From assembly GCF_003259905.1 (NCBI RefSeq), contig NZ_QLMG01000026.1, positions 29,409-62,243 on the forward strand: a DNA stretch of 32,835 bases. The letters are read 5' to 3'. Under the pieces are notes generated by a model that worked only from the letters and a program-made list of their open reading frames with translations, searched no databases and was not told the origin of the DNA. Both the position numbers and the translations under genes were made by a program. Of this stretch, positions 25,408 through 32,835 are shown piece after piece (the stretch's first letter is position 1; the number at the start of each line of letters is the position of its first letter). Source of the stretch: Salipiger aestuarii. GTDB lineage: Bacteria; Pseudomonadota; Alphaproteobacteria; Rhodobacterales; Rhodobacteraceae.

Positions 25408-26007
25408 ATGACCATCGCTCAGAACCGGTCCGTGCTGGTCGACACTTTCGGCGCCACCGAAGGCGTCGGGCTGCGCGCGAAGCAGGCCGTGCTTGTGATC
25501 GCCGGGATCGCGCTGCTGGCCGTTGCCGCGCAGATCAAGGTGCCAATGTGGCCAGTGCCTGTCACCATGGGCACGTTCGCCGTGCTGGCGATGGGGGCCG
25601 CCTATGGCGCGCGCCTCGGCCTGGTGACGATCCTTGGCTACATGCTGATCGGCGCGCTCGGGTTCGACGTTTTCGCCGGCAGCAGCGCCGAAGCAAGCGG
25701 GCTGACCTACATGATGGGCGGCACCGGTGGCTATCTTGTCGGCTATGTGCTCGCCGTGCTCGCGCTTGGAACGCTGGCGCGCATGGGCTGGGACCGGTCC
25801 GCGCCGAAGATGGCCGGTGCGATGTTGTTTGGCAACGTGCTGATCTATGTACCGGGGCTGATCTGGCTGGGCATGCTCTACGGCTGGGACAAGCCGATTC
25901 TGCAGTGGGGGCTGACGCCGTTCCTGGTGGGGGATGCTCTCAAGCTTGCGATGGCCGCGCTGCTTCTTCCCGCCGCGTGGAAGCTGGTGGGCCGCGCCCG
26001 AAGCTGA
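25408..26007 (+). CDS. bioY: Biotin transporter BioY (ECF S component)
   Basis: 199 residues from ATG 25408, with AAGGGGGA 7 nt upstream; ATG 25387 would add MKQGGPP with no better site. Six membrane helices are visible, beginning QAVLVIAGIALLAVAAQIKVP. The S-component signature PMWPVPVTMGTFAVLAMGAAYGARLG, GALGFDVFAG and MMGGTGGYLVGYVLA are the biotin-binding BioY motifs. The family is a substrate-binding integral membrane subunit. No bioM/bioN ATPase or T subunit is next to it, so it may work alone or with shared modules elsewhere. A strong terminator follows. Confidence 0.95.
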   Translation: MTIAQNRSVLVDTFGATEGVGLRAKQAVLVIAGIALLAVAAQIKVPMWPVPVTMGTFAVLAMGAAYGARLGLVTILGYMLIGALGFDVFAGSSAEASGLTYMMGGTGGYLVGYVLAVLALGTLARMGWDRSAPKMAGAMLFGNVLIYVPGLIWLGMLYGWDKPILQWGLTPFLVGDALKLAMAALLLPAAWKLVGRARS

Positions 26008-26030
26008 CGCCTGCCAGACGATCACCAGAT

Positions 26031-26059
26031 ACGGCGCGGGTTCATCCCGCGCCGTTTTT
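26031..26059 (+). terminator. bioY intrinsic terminator
   Basis: ACGGCGCGGG (26031-26040), loop TTCAT, CCCGCGCCGT (26046-26055), then TTTTC. A perfect 10-bp stem. Confidence 0.9.
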
Positions 26060-26107
26060 CGTTTGTGCCGCATTGATCGCGGGCCGGGCGTGCGCTAGCC
26101 ATGGGCG

Positions 26108-26866
26108 ATGATCCTGCAGGAAACGCTTCCCTTTGATCTGACTGTCTCGCGGCCGCTGCCGAATGTCTCGCCGGTGCCCATGGCGGACTGGCTGCACATC
26201 GACAGCGCCTTTGCCGGGCAGATGGCCGAACGGGACAGGCTGATCCTTGGCCGGCGCGATGCGGTCCACGCCCTGACCGGCAGCGCACGTCCGGCGGCGC
26301 GGGAATTGCTTGATCTGATGCTTGGCTGGCTGCCGGAGAGCTTTCGGCGCGATGAGACCCGTGTCATCCGCCCCGACGGGGTAAGCGTTTCGCTGGATCG
26401 CGACGATCCGCTGGTCACGGCGGGGCGGCTGGTCCAGGAGGATCTGTGCCTGCTGCAAAAGCCCGCCGGGGAAGACGAACACGTCCTGACCGGCGCGGTC
26501 CTGTGCTTTCCCGCGGGCTGGAGGTTGGCCGACAAGATGATGCGCCCCCTGACGGCCATTCACACCCCGATTCAGGAATACGACGACACGCTGGGACAAC
26601 GGGTACAGCGGCTGTTTGACGGGGTTCGGCCGGGCCATCCGCTGATGCGCTTCAATCGGCTTTGGCACGACGATCCGGCGCTGTTCCAGCCCGGCCCCCG
26701 GCGGAACAATTCGCACCGCGCCGACCCCGCTTCCGCCCCGTTCTTTCGCACCGAGCGTCAGTGCATCGTGAAACTGCCCGAAACCGGGGCCGCGCTGTTT
26801 TCGATCCACACCTATGTGCTGGCACGGGCACGCGCCCTGGCGCTTAGCGCAGCAGCGCCGGCATGA
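26108..26866 (+). CDS. DUF3445 haem-dependent oxidative N-demethylase-like protein
   Basis: 252 residues. Family features: PMADWLHIDSAFAGQMAERDRLI, a central LVTAGRLVQEDLCLLQKP, VLCFPAGWRLADKMMRPLTAIHTPIQEY, and FFRTERQCIVKLPETGAALFSIHTYV; histidines in the last two blocks are candidate haem ligands or active-site residues. Family members N-demethylate methylated amines, or their exact substrate is unknown. ATG 26108 has no clear ribosome binding site; the gene follows bioY by 100 bp after a strong terminator, so it needs its own promoter. Its 3' end overlaps the convergent gene by 23 nt. Confidence 0.85.
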   Translation: MILQETLPFDLTVSRPLPNVSPVPMADWLHIDSAFAGQMAERDRLILGRRDAVHALTGSARPAARELLDLMLGWLPESFRRDETRVIRPDGVSVSLDRDDPLVTAGRLVQEDLCLLQKPAGEDEHVLTGAVLCFPAGWRLADKMMRPLTAIHTPIQEYDDTLGQRVQRLFDGVRPGHPLMRFNRLWHDDPALFQPGPRRNNSHRADPASAPFFRTERQCIVKLPETGAALFSIHTYVLARARALALSAAAPA

Positions 26867-27644
26867 CCGTGTCGAACAGGCCCAGCGACTGGCAGGCCAC
26901 GACCAGCGCCACGCCGGTCAGCACCCGCGTGACCGAGCGATAATTCACCCCTCGCACACTGCCGATGATGCCGAGCATCACGGCGATCGGCAGATGCACC
27001 AGGCCGATCATGCCGGTCATCAACCAAGCGGCCAACGACAGACGCCGCTCCTCCGGGGGCTGCTCGGTGATGCGGTCGCGAACGGTGACGACGGCCGCTT
27101 CGACGGTGCTGACGATCTGACGGCTGGCGCGCCATTCGGCTTCCTTGGCGATCATGAGATCGGCCTGTTCCTGCGCGGCGCGAATGCTGTCGGCCAGGCG
27201 CTGTTCCTCGTCGCGCTCGTCGGGCGCGGGCGCGCATTTGTTGTTGGTCAGGCGGTCGTGCAGCGCGCGAAAGCCGTCGCGGGACAGCCGCATGGTCGGA
27301 GCGCACCACTCGACGCGCGCGGCATCGGTGTGGTCAAGCACCAGCTGTACGGTACGGGCCAGGATCGCGGTCGCCGCCTCGTCATCCGGGCCAACGCCAT
27401 CACGGGCGATGACACGGATCAAGGCACGGGGCATCTTGTCCTGCGCGCAGGGCGCCCGGATTGCCACGGCAAAGCGGTCGGCCACGACCGCGGCGCGTTT
27501 TCGGGCACGGCGCACCGGCTTGCCCGACGCGCAGTCGAGATCGCCAAGCACCGCTGCGGCGTCCGCCAGAGCAAGGCCAAGGTCGAACCCCGCGCCATCG
27601 GCCAGTCGAAGACCCGCATATGGCATGGTGCGGTCGGTCGTCAT
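26844..27644 (-). CDS. Conserved hypothetical protein with C-terminal membrane helices
   Basis: 266 residues from ATG 27644; an earlier in-frame start (27725) is possible but adds no recognised sequence. No family recognised. Residues ~1-140 are a soluble domain with several Cys (CASG, CAQD, WCAPTMR); residues ~145-190 are charged and helical (DERDEEQRLADSIRAAQEQADLMIAKEAEW). Two or three hydrophobic helices follow (LSLAAWLMTGMIGLVHLPIAVMLGIIG; VTRVLTGVALVVACQSLGLF), then the C terminus. It overlaps the DUF3445 gene by 23 nt tail to tail. Codon use is like its neighbours. It may be an inner-membrane protein with a cytosolic domain. Confidence 0.75.
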   Translation of the reverse strand: MTTDRTMPYAGLRLADGAGFDLGLALADAAAVLGDLDCASGKPVRRARKRAAVVADRFAVAIRAPCAQDKMPRALIRVIARDGVGPDDEAATAILARTVQLVLDHTDAARVEWCAPTMRLSRDGFRALHDRLTNNKCAPAPDERDEEQRLADSIRAAQEQADLMIAKEAEWRASRQIVSTVEAAVVTVRDRITEQPPEERRLSLAAWLMTGMIGLVHLPIAVMLGIIGSVRGVNYRSVTRVLTGVALVVACQSLGLFDTVMPALLR

Positions 27645-27788
27645 TGCCTGTTTCCCGATCCCAGTTAGACCCTTTTCGTTAACCTTGATTGGACGAAGAT
27701 TGGGGCGAAACCTTGTCGGCCCCAAGGCTTTAACAGGAAATTAACCATATACGCGCCAAAGCTGCTGCCTTGCACATGCGGGGCGGCG

Positions 27789-28601
27789 TCAGCCGTCGAT
27801 CCTGGCGGCCACAAGGGCGATGGCCCGCTGATACACCGTTGCCGCGTTCCATTCGTTCAACACGCGGAAATTGGCCGTACCCTGTTGATAGGGCTGGCCG
27901 GGCTGCCAGCCTTTCTGGCGCAGGTAATTGGCGGTCGAGGCAAGCGCGTCGGCCTGATTGTAGAAATCGACTCTGCCGTCGCCATTGCCGTCCACGCCGT
28001 AGCGCATGGCATTGCCGGGAAGGAATTGCGTGTGCCCCAGTTCGCCGTGAAAGGCGCCGTTCTGCCCGGCGGAGAGCATACCGCGATCAACCATTTGCAG
28101 CGCGGCGATGGCGTGCGGGGTGAAAAACGACGACCGGCGGCAATCATAGGCCACCGTGGCGATCGACGAGACCACCGGAACCGATCCCATATTGCGGCCA
28201 AACCCGGTTTCCATGCCATGAATGGCGATCAGAATGCCGGCGGGCACCCCGTAGCGCTGTTCGATGGCGGCGTAGAACGCGGCATTGGCGGCCTTGCGCT
28301 TGCGCCCCGTCGCGGCGAAGCCGTCGACCGAACCCAGGCGGATGCGGATGAATTCGTCCAGCGGATATTTCACGCCCTTCTGTGACCGATCGGCCCGGAT
28401 GGTGCCGGTCGAGTAGGTGGCATTCATCAGCGCCTGAATGCCGCGCTGCCCGACCCCGGCCTGTTGCGCCTCGGCGGCAAATTCCTGTTTCCAGGCGTTG
28501 AAGCCGGCGGCGGTGTTGCCGCAGCCCGCCGCCTGGGCCGGCGCGGCGATCAGACAGGCAGAAACCGCCGCGGCGGCGGCGGTGAACAGGAAGCGAGGCA
28601 T
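27789..28601 (-). CDS. Lytic murein transglycosylase (SLT_2/MltB family)
   Basis: 270 residues. ATG 28601 has GGAGAG about 8 nt upstream and starts a signal peptide (MPRFLFTAAAAAVSACLIAAPAQAAG). The SLT_2 domain follows: the catalytic glutamate is in IAIHGMETGFGRNMGSVPVVSSIATVAY; FFTPHAIAALQMV and GELGHTQFLPGNAMRYGVDGNGDGRVDFYNQADALASTANYL are the typical later blocks. DGNGDGRVDF is an EF-hand-like Ca-binding loop, present also in E. coli Slt35 (MltB). The enzyme cleaves murein to give anhydromuropeptides in the periplasm. There is no lipobox, so it is probably soluble. Confidence 0.95.
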   Translation of the reverse strand: MPRFLFTAAAAAVSACLIAAPAQAAGCGNTAAGFNAWKQEFAAEAQQAGVGQRGIQALMNATYSTGTIRADRSQKGVKYPLDEFIRIRLGSVDGFAATGRKRKAANAAFYAAIEQRYGVPAGILIAIHGMETGFGRNMGSVPVVSSIATVAYDCRRSSFFTPHAIAALQMVDRGMLSAGQNGAFHGELGHTQFLPGNAMRYGVDGNGDGRVDFYNQADALASTANYLRQKGWQPGQPYQQGTANFRVLNEWNAATVYQRAIALVAARIDG

Positions 28602-28740
28602 TCGGGGTCTCTCCGGTTTTTTATCTGGTCTCGGGACGGTAGCGCGTCGTCTCTGGGCGTCAAAGGGAAACTCTGTACGCGTGAAACGGCTGGGAAAACC
28701 GCGTAAAACCTGGATTTCGTGACGTTGCGACGTTGCGACA

Positions 28741-28771
28741 CGCAAAAGGGGCGCCCGGGTGGGGCGCCCCT
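28741..28771 (-). terminator. glnA intrinsic terminator
   Basis: On the minus strand AGGGGCGCC (28771-28763) pairs with GGCGCCCCT (28755-28747) around a 7-nt loop, followed by TTTT. A perfect 9-bp stem 26 nt beyond the glnA stop. Confidence 0.85.
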
Positions 28772-28797
28772 GGTGATCCAGTCCCGCGGGAGAAGGA

Positions 28798-30204
28798 TCA
28801 GCAGCTGAAGTACATCTTGTATTCGACCGGGTGCGGCGTGTGCTCGTACGCGACGATCTCTTCCATCTTGAGCTCGATGTAGCCCTCGATCTGGCTTTTG
28901 GTGAACACGTCGCCTGCCAGCAGGAATTCGTGATCGGCCTTGAGGCAGTCGATGGCTTCGCGCAGCGAGCCGCAGACGGTCGGGATGTCGGCCAGCTCTT
29001 CGGGGGGCAGGTCGTACAGGTTCTTGTCCATGGCTTCGCCCGGATCGATCTTGTTCTTGATGCCGTCCAGACCGGCCATCATGAGAGCTGCGAAGCACAG
29101 GTAGGGGTTGGCGGCCGGATCGGGGAAGCGGGCCTCGACACGCTTGGCCTTGGGCGATTCGGTCCACGGGATGCGCACGCAGCCCGACCGGTTGCGGGCC
29201 GAATAGGCGCGCAGAACCGGGGCTTCGAAGCCGGGGATCAGGCGCTTGTAGCTGTTGGTCGACGGGTTGGTGAAGGCGTTCAGCGTCTGGGCGTGCTTGA
29301 GGATGCCGCCGATGAAATACAGCGCCTCTTGCGACAGGTCGGCATATTTGTCGCCCGCAAAGATCGGCTTGCCGTCTTTCCAGATCGACATGTTGACGTG
29401 CATGCCCGAGCCGTTGTCGCCCGCGATGGGCTTGGGCATGAAGGTCGCGGTGCGGCCATAGGCCTGCGCGACGTTGTGGATGACGTATTTGTATTTCTGA
29501 AGCTCGTCGGCCTGCTTGGTGAGCGAGCCGAAGATCAGGCCCAGCTCATGCTGCGAGGTCGCCACCTCGTGGTGATGCTTGTCGACCTTCATGCCGATGC
29601 GCTTCATGGTCGACAGCATTTCGGATCGAATGTCCTGGCCGTCGTCCATCGGGTTCACCGGGAAATAGCCGCCCTTGTAGGTCGGACGGTGGCCCAGGTT
29701 GCCCATTTCGAAGTCCGCGTCGGTGTTCCATGCGCCGTGGTCTGCATCGACCTCGTAGGACACCTTGCTCGGCGTAACCGAGAATTTCACGTCGTCGAAC
29801 AGAAAGAACTCTGCCTCGGGGCCCATGTAGGCAACATCGCCGATACCCGAGGAAATCAGGTAGGCCTCGGCCTTCTGCGCGGTGCCGCGCGGGTCGCGGT
29901 CATAGGCTTCGCCGGTGTCCGGCTCGACGATCGAGCAGTGCACGCAAAGCGTTTTCTCGGCATAGAACGGGTCGATGTAGACGCTGTCGGGATCGGGCAT
30001 CAATTTCATGTCGGACGCTTCGATCGACTTCCATCCCGCGATGGACGAACCGTCGAACATGAAGCCTTCCTCAAGAAAGTCTTCGTCCACTTCATCCGCG
30101 ATCACGGTGACGTGCTGAAGCGCGCCGCGCGGATCGGTGAAGCGGATGTCGACGTAGGCGACCTCCTCGTCCTTCATCAGCTTGATGACATCCTTGATGC
30201 TCAT
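28798..30204 (-). CDS. glnA: Glutamine synthetase, type I
   Basis: 468 residues. ATG 30204 ([27 protein letters not shown]) lies 9 nt after GAGGG; the ATG at 30210 would add MG. Seen in order: [81 protein letters not shown] and [19 protein letters not shown] holds the tyrosine near position 397 that is adenylylated by GlnE in this class. Dodecameric, cytoplasmic; it makes glutamine from glutamate, ammonium and ATP. Co-directional with glnB 58 bp upstream, so a glnBA operon under nitrogen control. Confidence 0.98.
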   Translation of the reverse strand: MSIKDVIKLMKDEEVAYVDIRFTDPRGALQHVTVIADEVDEDFLEEGFMFDGSSIAGWKSIEASDMKLMPDPDSVYIDPFYAEKTLCVHCSIVEPDTGEAYDRDPRGTAQKAEAYLISSGIGDVAYMGPEAEFFLFDDVKFSVTPSKVSYEVDADHGAWNTDADFEMGNLGHRPTYKGGYFPVNPMDDGQDIRSEMLSTMKRIGMKVDKHHHEVATSQHELGLIFGSLTKQADELQKYKYVIHNVAQAYGRTATFMPKPIAGDNGSGMHVNMSIWKDGKPIFAGDKYADLSQEALYFIGGILKHAQTLNAFTNPSTNSYKRLIPGFEAPVLRAYSARNRSGCVRIPWTESPKAKRVEARFPDPAANPYLCFAALMMAGLDGIKNKIDPGEAMDKNLYDLPPEELADIPTVCGSLREAIDCLKADHEFLLAGDVFTKSQIEGYIELKMEEIVAYEHTPHPVEYKMYFSC

Positions 30205-30262
30205 TCCCATCTTCCCTCTTCTGTAATTTTCCGGGTCCGGTGTGTCTGGTGGCCCGACGCTC

Positions 30263-30730
<468 letters not shown>

Positions 30731-30775
30731 GATTGGTCAAATAGTAGGCGTTATGAAAACTTTGGAAAGGGTGGC

Positions 30776-32443
30776 ATGGCGGAACTTCTGACAGCATCAC
30801 AGATGCGTGCGATCGAGGATGCGGCCATACGCGCCGGCGACACCACCGGGGCCGATCTGATGGACCGTGCGGGCAAGGGCGTCGTGGCGGCGGTTCTTGC
30901 GCGCTGGCCGGAACTTGCGCAAGCTCCGCACAAAGCCGTGGTCCTGTGCGGGCCGGGTAACAACGGCGGGGACGGCTTTGTCGTGGCCCGGCAGCTCGCA
31001 CAGCGCGGCTGGGACATCGAGCTGCGCCTGTTCGGCACGCCCGCACGCCTGCCGCCCGATGCGCGCGCCAATTTCGACGCCTGGCGCGACATCGGCGCGG
31101 TGCAGCCGCTTGAACCGGGTTATGAACCTTCGACACGCGGCGCGGCGCTGGTGGTCGATGCGCTGTTCGGCACCGGATTGACCCGGCCCATTCGCGGGCT
31201 GGAACTGACGTTGCTGGACCTTGCCGAAATGCGCGGGCAGGGGGCTGCGATTTCCCCGGAAGAGCGCCCGGACTGGACCCCGCTGATCGTGGCCGTCGAC
31301 CTGCCAAGCGGGATTTGCAGCGACAGCGGGCGGGTGCTGCACGATGACGCGTTCAGCGGCTTGCCCGAGCGGTTGGAGGCGGCGGCGGCCAAGGCCGATC
31401 TGACGGTGACCTTTCACGCGATGAAGCTGGGCCATGTGCTTGCCGACGGGCCGGACCATTGCGGCGATGTGGTGATCTGCCCCATCGGGCTGGAGGCGCG
31501 GCGCAACCGGCGGCCGCGCAACGAGCGGGCCGATCTGGTGGCCGCGCCGCGCGGCCTGGCCAAACAGTCGGGGCACAAGTACGACCATGGCCATGCGCTG
31601 GTGGTCGCGGGCGGTTTCGGACGCACCGGCGCGGCGCGCCTTGCGGCCCGCGCGGCGCTGAGGATCGGGGCCGGGCTGGTCACGCTGGCCGCGCCGGGGT
31701 CGGCGCAGATGGAAATCGCGGCGCAGATCACCGCGCTGATGCTGCGCCGGACCGATACCGCCGAGGCGCTGGCCGCCCTGTTGTCAGATACACGGCTGAA
31801 CGCGCTGTGCCTCGGGCCGGGGCTGGGGGCGGATCGCGCCCGCGCGCTGGTGCCGGTCGCGCTTGAATCCACGCGCGCTGCGGTGTTGGATGCGGATGCG
31901 CTCAGCGCCTTTGCCGACGCCCCCCGGGAACTGTTCGATCTCATCCACGAAGACGCCGTCCTGACCCCGCACGGGGGCGAATTTGCCCGATTGTTTCCCG
32001 ATCTGAGCGACCGGCTGGCCGAAACACCCGACACCGGCCCCGCCTTCAGCCGCGTCGATGCCACGCGTGAGGCGGCGCGCCGGGCGGGCTGTACCGTGCT
32101 GCTCAAGGGGGCCGATACGGTGATCGCGGGGCCGGACGGGCGGGCGTCGGTGCATGCGGCGGTGGGCGCGCGCGCGGCACCGTGGCTTGCCACGGCGGGA
32201 ACCGGCGATGTTCTGGCCGGGCTGATTACCGGGCTGATGGCGCGGGGGTTTGCCCCGTTCGATGCCGCTCGGGCCGGCGTCTGGTTGCATGTCGGTGCCG
32301 CCCGCGCCTTCGGCCCTGGCCTGATCGCCGAAGATCTGCCTGACACGATTCCGCAGGTGTTGCGCGACCTGCAGGAAAGGGCAGGCGGCGGGGCCGGGTC
32401 CCTGTTACATCCCGGGAGACGCTTTGTTGCACAAATCGGTTGA
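30776..32443 (+). CDS. nnr: Bifunctional NAD(P)H-hydrate epimerase / ADP-dependent dehydratase
   Basis: 555 residues. ATG 30776 follows GGAAAGGG. The N-terminal epimerase (YjeF_N, ~1-215) has GPGNNGGDGFVVARQL, DALFGTGL and VDLPSG. The C-terminal dehydratase (~230-530) has HALVVAGGFGRTGAARLAARAALRIGAGLV, VLDADALSAFA, LTPHGGEFARLF, LLKGADTVI and ATAGTGDVLAGLITG, the ATP/ADP-binding end. It repairs damaged NADHX and NADPHX. The enzyme proper should end near LRDLQ; the last ~25 residues (ERAGGGAGSLLHPGRRFVAQIG) look foreign and run into IS-end-like DNA, so the natural stop may have been replaced. Activity is probably intact. Confidence 0.93.
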   Translation: MAELLTASQMRAIEDAAIRAGDTTGADLMDRAGKGVVAAVLARWPELAQAPHKAVVLCGPGNNGGDGFVVARQLAQRGWDIELRLFGTPARLPPDARANFDAWRDIGAVQPLEPGYEPSTRGAALVVDALFGTGLTRPIRGLELTLLDLAEMRGQGAAISPEERPDWTPLIVAVDLPSGICSDSGRVLHDDAFSGLPERLEAAAAKADLTVTFHAMKLGHVLADGPDHCGDVVICPIGLEARRNRRPRNERADLVAAPRGLAKQSGHKYDHGHALVVAGGFGRTGAARLAARAALRIGAGLVTLAAPGSAQMEIAAQITALMLRRTDTAEALAALLSDTRLNALCLGPGLGADRARALVPVALESTRAAVLDADALSAFADAPRELFDLIHEDAVLTPHGGEFARLFPDLSDRLAETPDTGPAFSRVDATREAARRAGCTVLLKGADTVIAGPDGRASVHAAVGARAAPWLATAGTGDVLAGLITGLMARGFAPFDAARAGVWLHVGAARAFGPGLIAEDLPDTIPQVLRDLQERAGGGAGSLLHPGRRFVAQIG

Positions 32444-32478
32444 AGGCCGGACTTCCCCTTTCCCCGGTCGGGCTTATC
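32421..32478. mobile_element. IS5-like terminal sequence at the end of nnr
   Basis: GCTTTGTTGCACAAATCGG (32421-32439) is like the terminal repeats of IS5-family elements (GGCTTTGTTGCA-like), and the following CCCCTTTCCCCGGTCGGGCT is non-coding. It holds the last six codons and the stop of nnr. It may be one end of an IS5-type copy cut off by the adjoining IS3 element. Confidence 0.4.
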
Positions 32479-32835
32479 TGAGCTACTCCCCATCGGTTGG
32501 ACAGGATCTGGCGTAATTCAAGCTACTCGTTGCACCTGCTGATCGGGGTTGGTTGTTTCATTTCTCTGCCAATAGACCACGGCTGGCGGTCTGCCGCCAA
32601 GGGCGGAGTGTGGGCGTTGGTGGTTGTAGAAGGTCATCCATTTTCGAATGCCCGCCTTTGCTTCCGCCCCGGTCTCCCAGGCATGCAGGTAGACGCACTC
32701 GTATTTCAGGGTCCGCCACAGCCGCTCGATGAAGATATTGTCGAGGAACCGGCCTTTCCCATCCATCGAGATGCGCACGCCGGTCCGGCGCAAGCGGTCC
32801 GTCCAGGCGAAGGAGGAGAACTGAGACCCTTGATC
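32479..32835 (-). mobile_element. IS3-family insertion sequence, partial (right edge of window)
   Basis: TGAGCTACTCCCC at 32479 begins with the TGA dinucleotide type usual at IS3-family ends and lies 39 bp outside the transposase stop, so it may be the terminal inverted repeat. The other end is beyond the window. Confidence 0.6.
32518..32835 (-). CDS. IS3-family transposase OrfB, C-terminal part
   Basis: About 105 residues, open to the right edge of the window (the start lies beyond). It reads DQGSQFSSFAWTDRLRRTG, then MDGKGRFLDNIFIERLWRTLKYECVYL and FYNHQRPHSALGGRPPAVVYW: the rve catalytic core with its D (DQGSQF) and final E (IERLWRTLKYE) of the DDE triad, and the conserved YNHQRPHSALG tail. 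DDE integrase catalysing cut-and-paste or copy-out transposition of the IS. Sequence is undamaged in the visible part. The nearest IS3 subgroup cannot be named with confidence. Confidence 0.95.
   Translation of the reverse strand, partial: DQGSQFSSFAWTDRLRRTGVRISMDGKGRFLDNIFIERLWRTLKYECVYLHAWETGAEAKAGIRKWMTFYNHQRPHSALGGRPPAVVYWQRNETTNPDQQVQRVA

Overview
The window reads as chromosomal DNA of a Rhodobacteraceae (Roseobacter-group) alphaproteobacterium. The reasons are high GC with strong third-position GC bias, ribosomal protein L21 with a long C-terminal extension, a VPxPA-CTERM exported protein, a coiled-coil gene coupled to zapA, and a glnB-glnA pair with an NtrC-like box. Species cannot be named from sequence alone.

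Layout. 1-1254 is the edge of an integrated element: the 3' part of a DUF3987 protein, a perfect 17-bp inverted repeat, a decayed HGG-STGP gene and palindromic repeats, ending exactly at the 3' CCA of a tRNA-Ser(CGA). 1345-4111 is core: a DUF2059 exported protein, rplU-rpmA and a GNAT acetyltransferase. 4221-9385 is an envelope block: a Tat-exported M15/DUF882 peptidase diverges from a probable operon of L,D-transpeptidase, lpxD, acyl carrier protein and beta-ketoacyl synthase. 9510-10213 is a badly decayed IS5-type transposase, followed by a VPVPA-CTERM protein gene (minus strand) and an FMN reductase.

11669-18730 is rich in central carbon genes: an unusual GAPDH (GapB-like cofactor residues), transketolase and enolase, interleaved with a DUF808 membrane protein and a coiled-coil/ZapA division pair. 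The gap/DUF808 divergent region holds three CGCTAACA half-sites and a separate TGCATAC palindrome. 18914-23429 carries an MscS channel, an ABC-F ATPase, ndk, a perfect 32-bp tandem duplication, DUF4112 and a Pmp3-family peptide. 23509-25052 is a translationally coupled aminotransferase/TfoX-C pair. 25408-28601 has bioY, a DUF3445 haem N-demethylase-like gene, a two-TM protein and an MltB-like lytic transglycosylase. 28798-32443 has glnB-glnA, divergent from nnr (NAD(P)HX repair). The window ends in an IS3-family element, next to an IS-end-like sequence that seems to supply the last codons of nnr.

Most genes are well-known families. I found no convincing wholly new system. The most worthwhile leads are the dedicated LpxD-ACP-KS operon, the three-site operator at the NADP-type GAPDH, the helically phased inverted repeat in the island, the L21 HhH extension, and the IS-altered nnr terminus.
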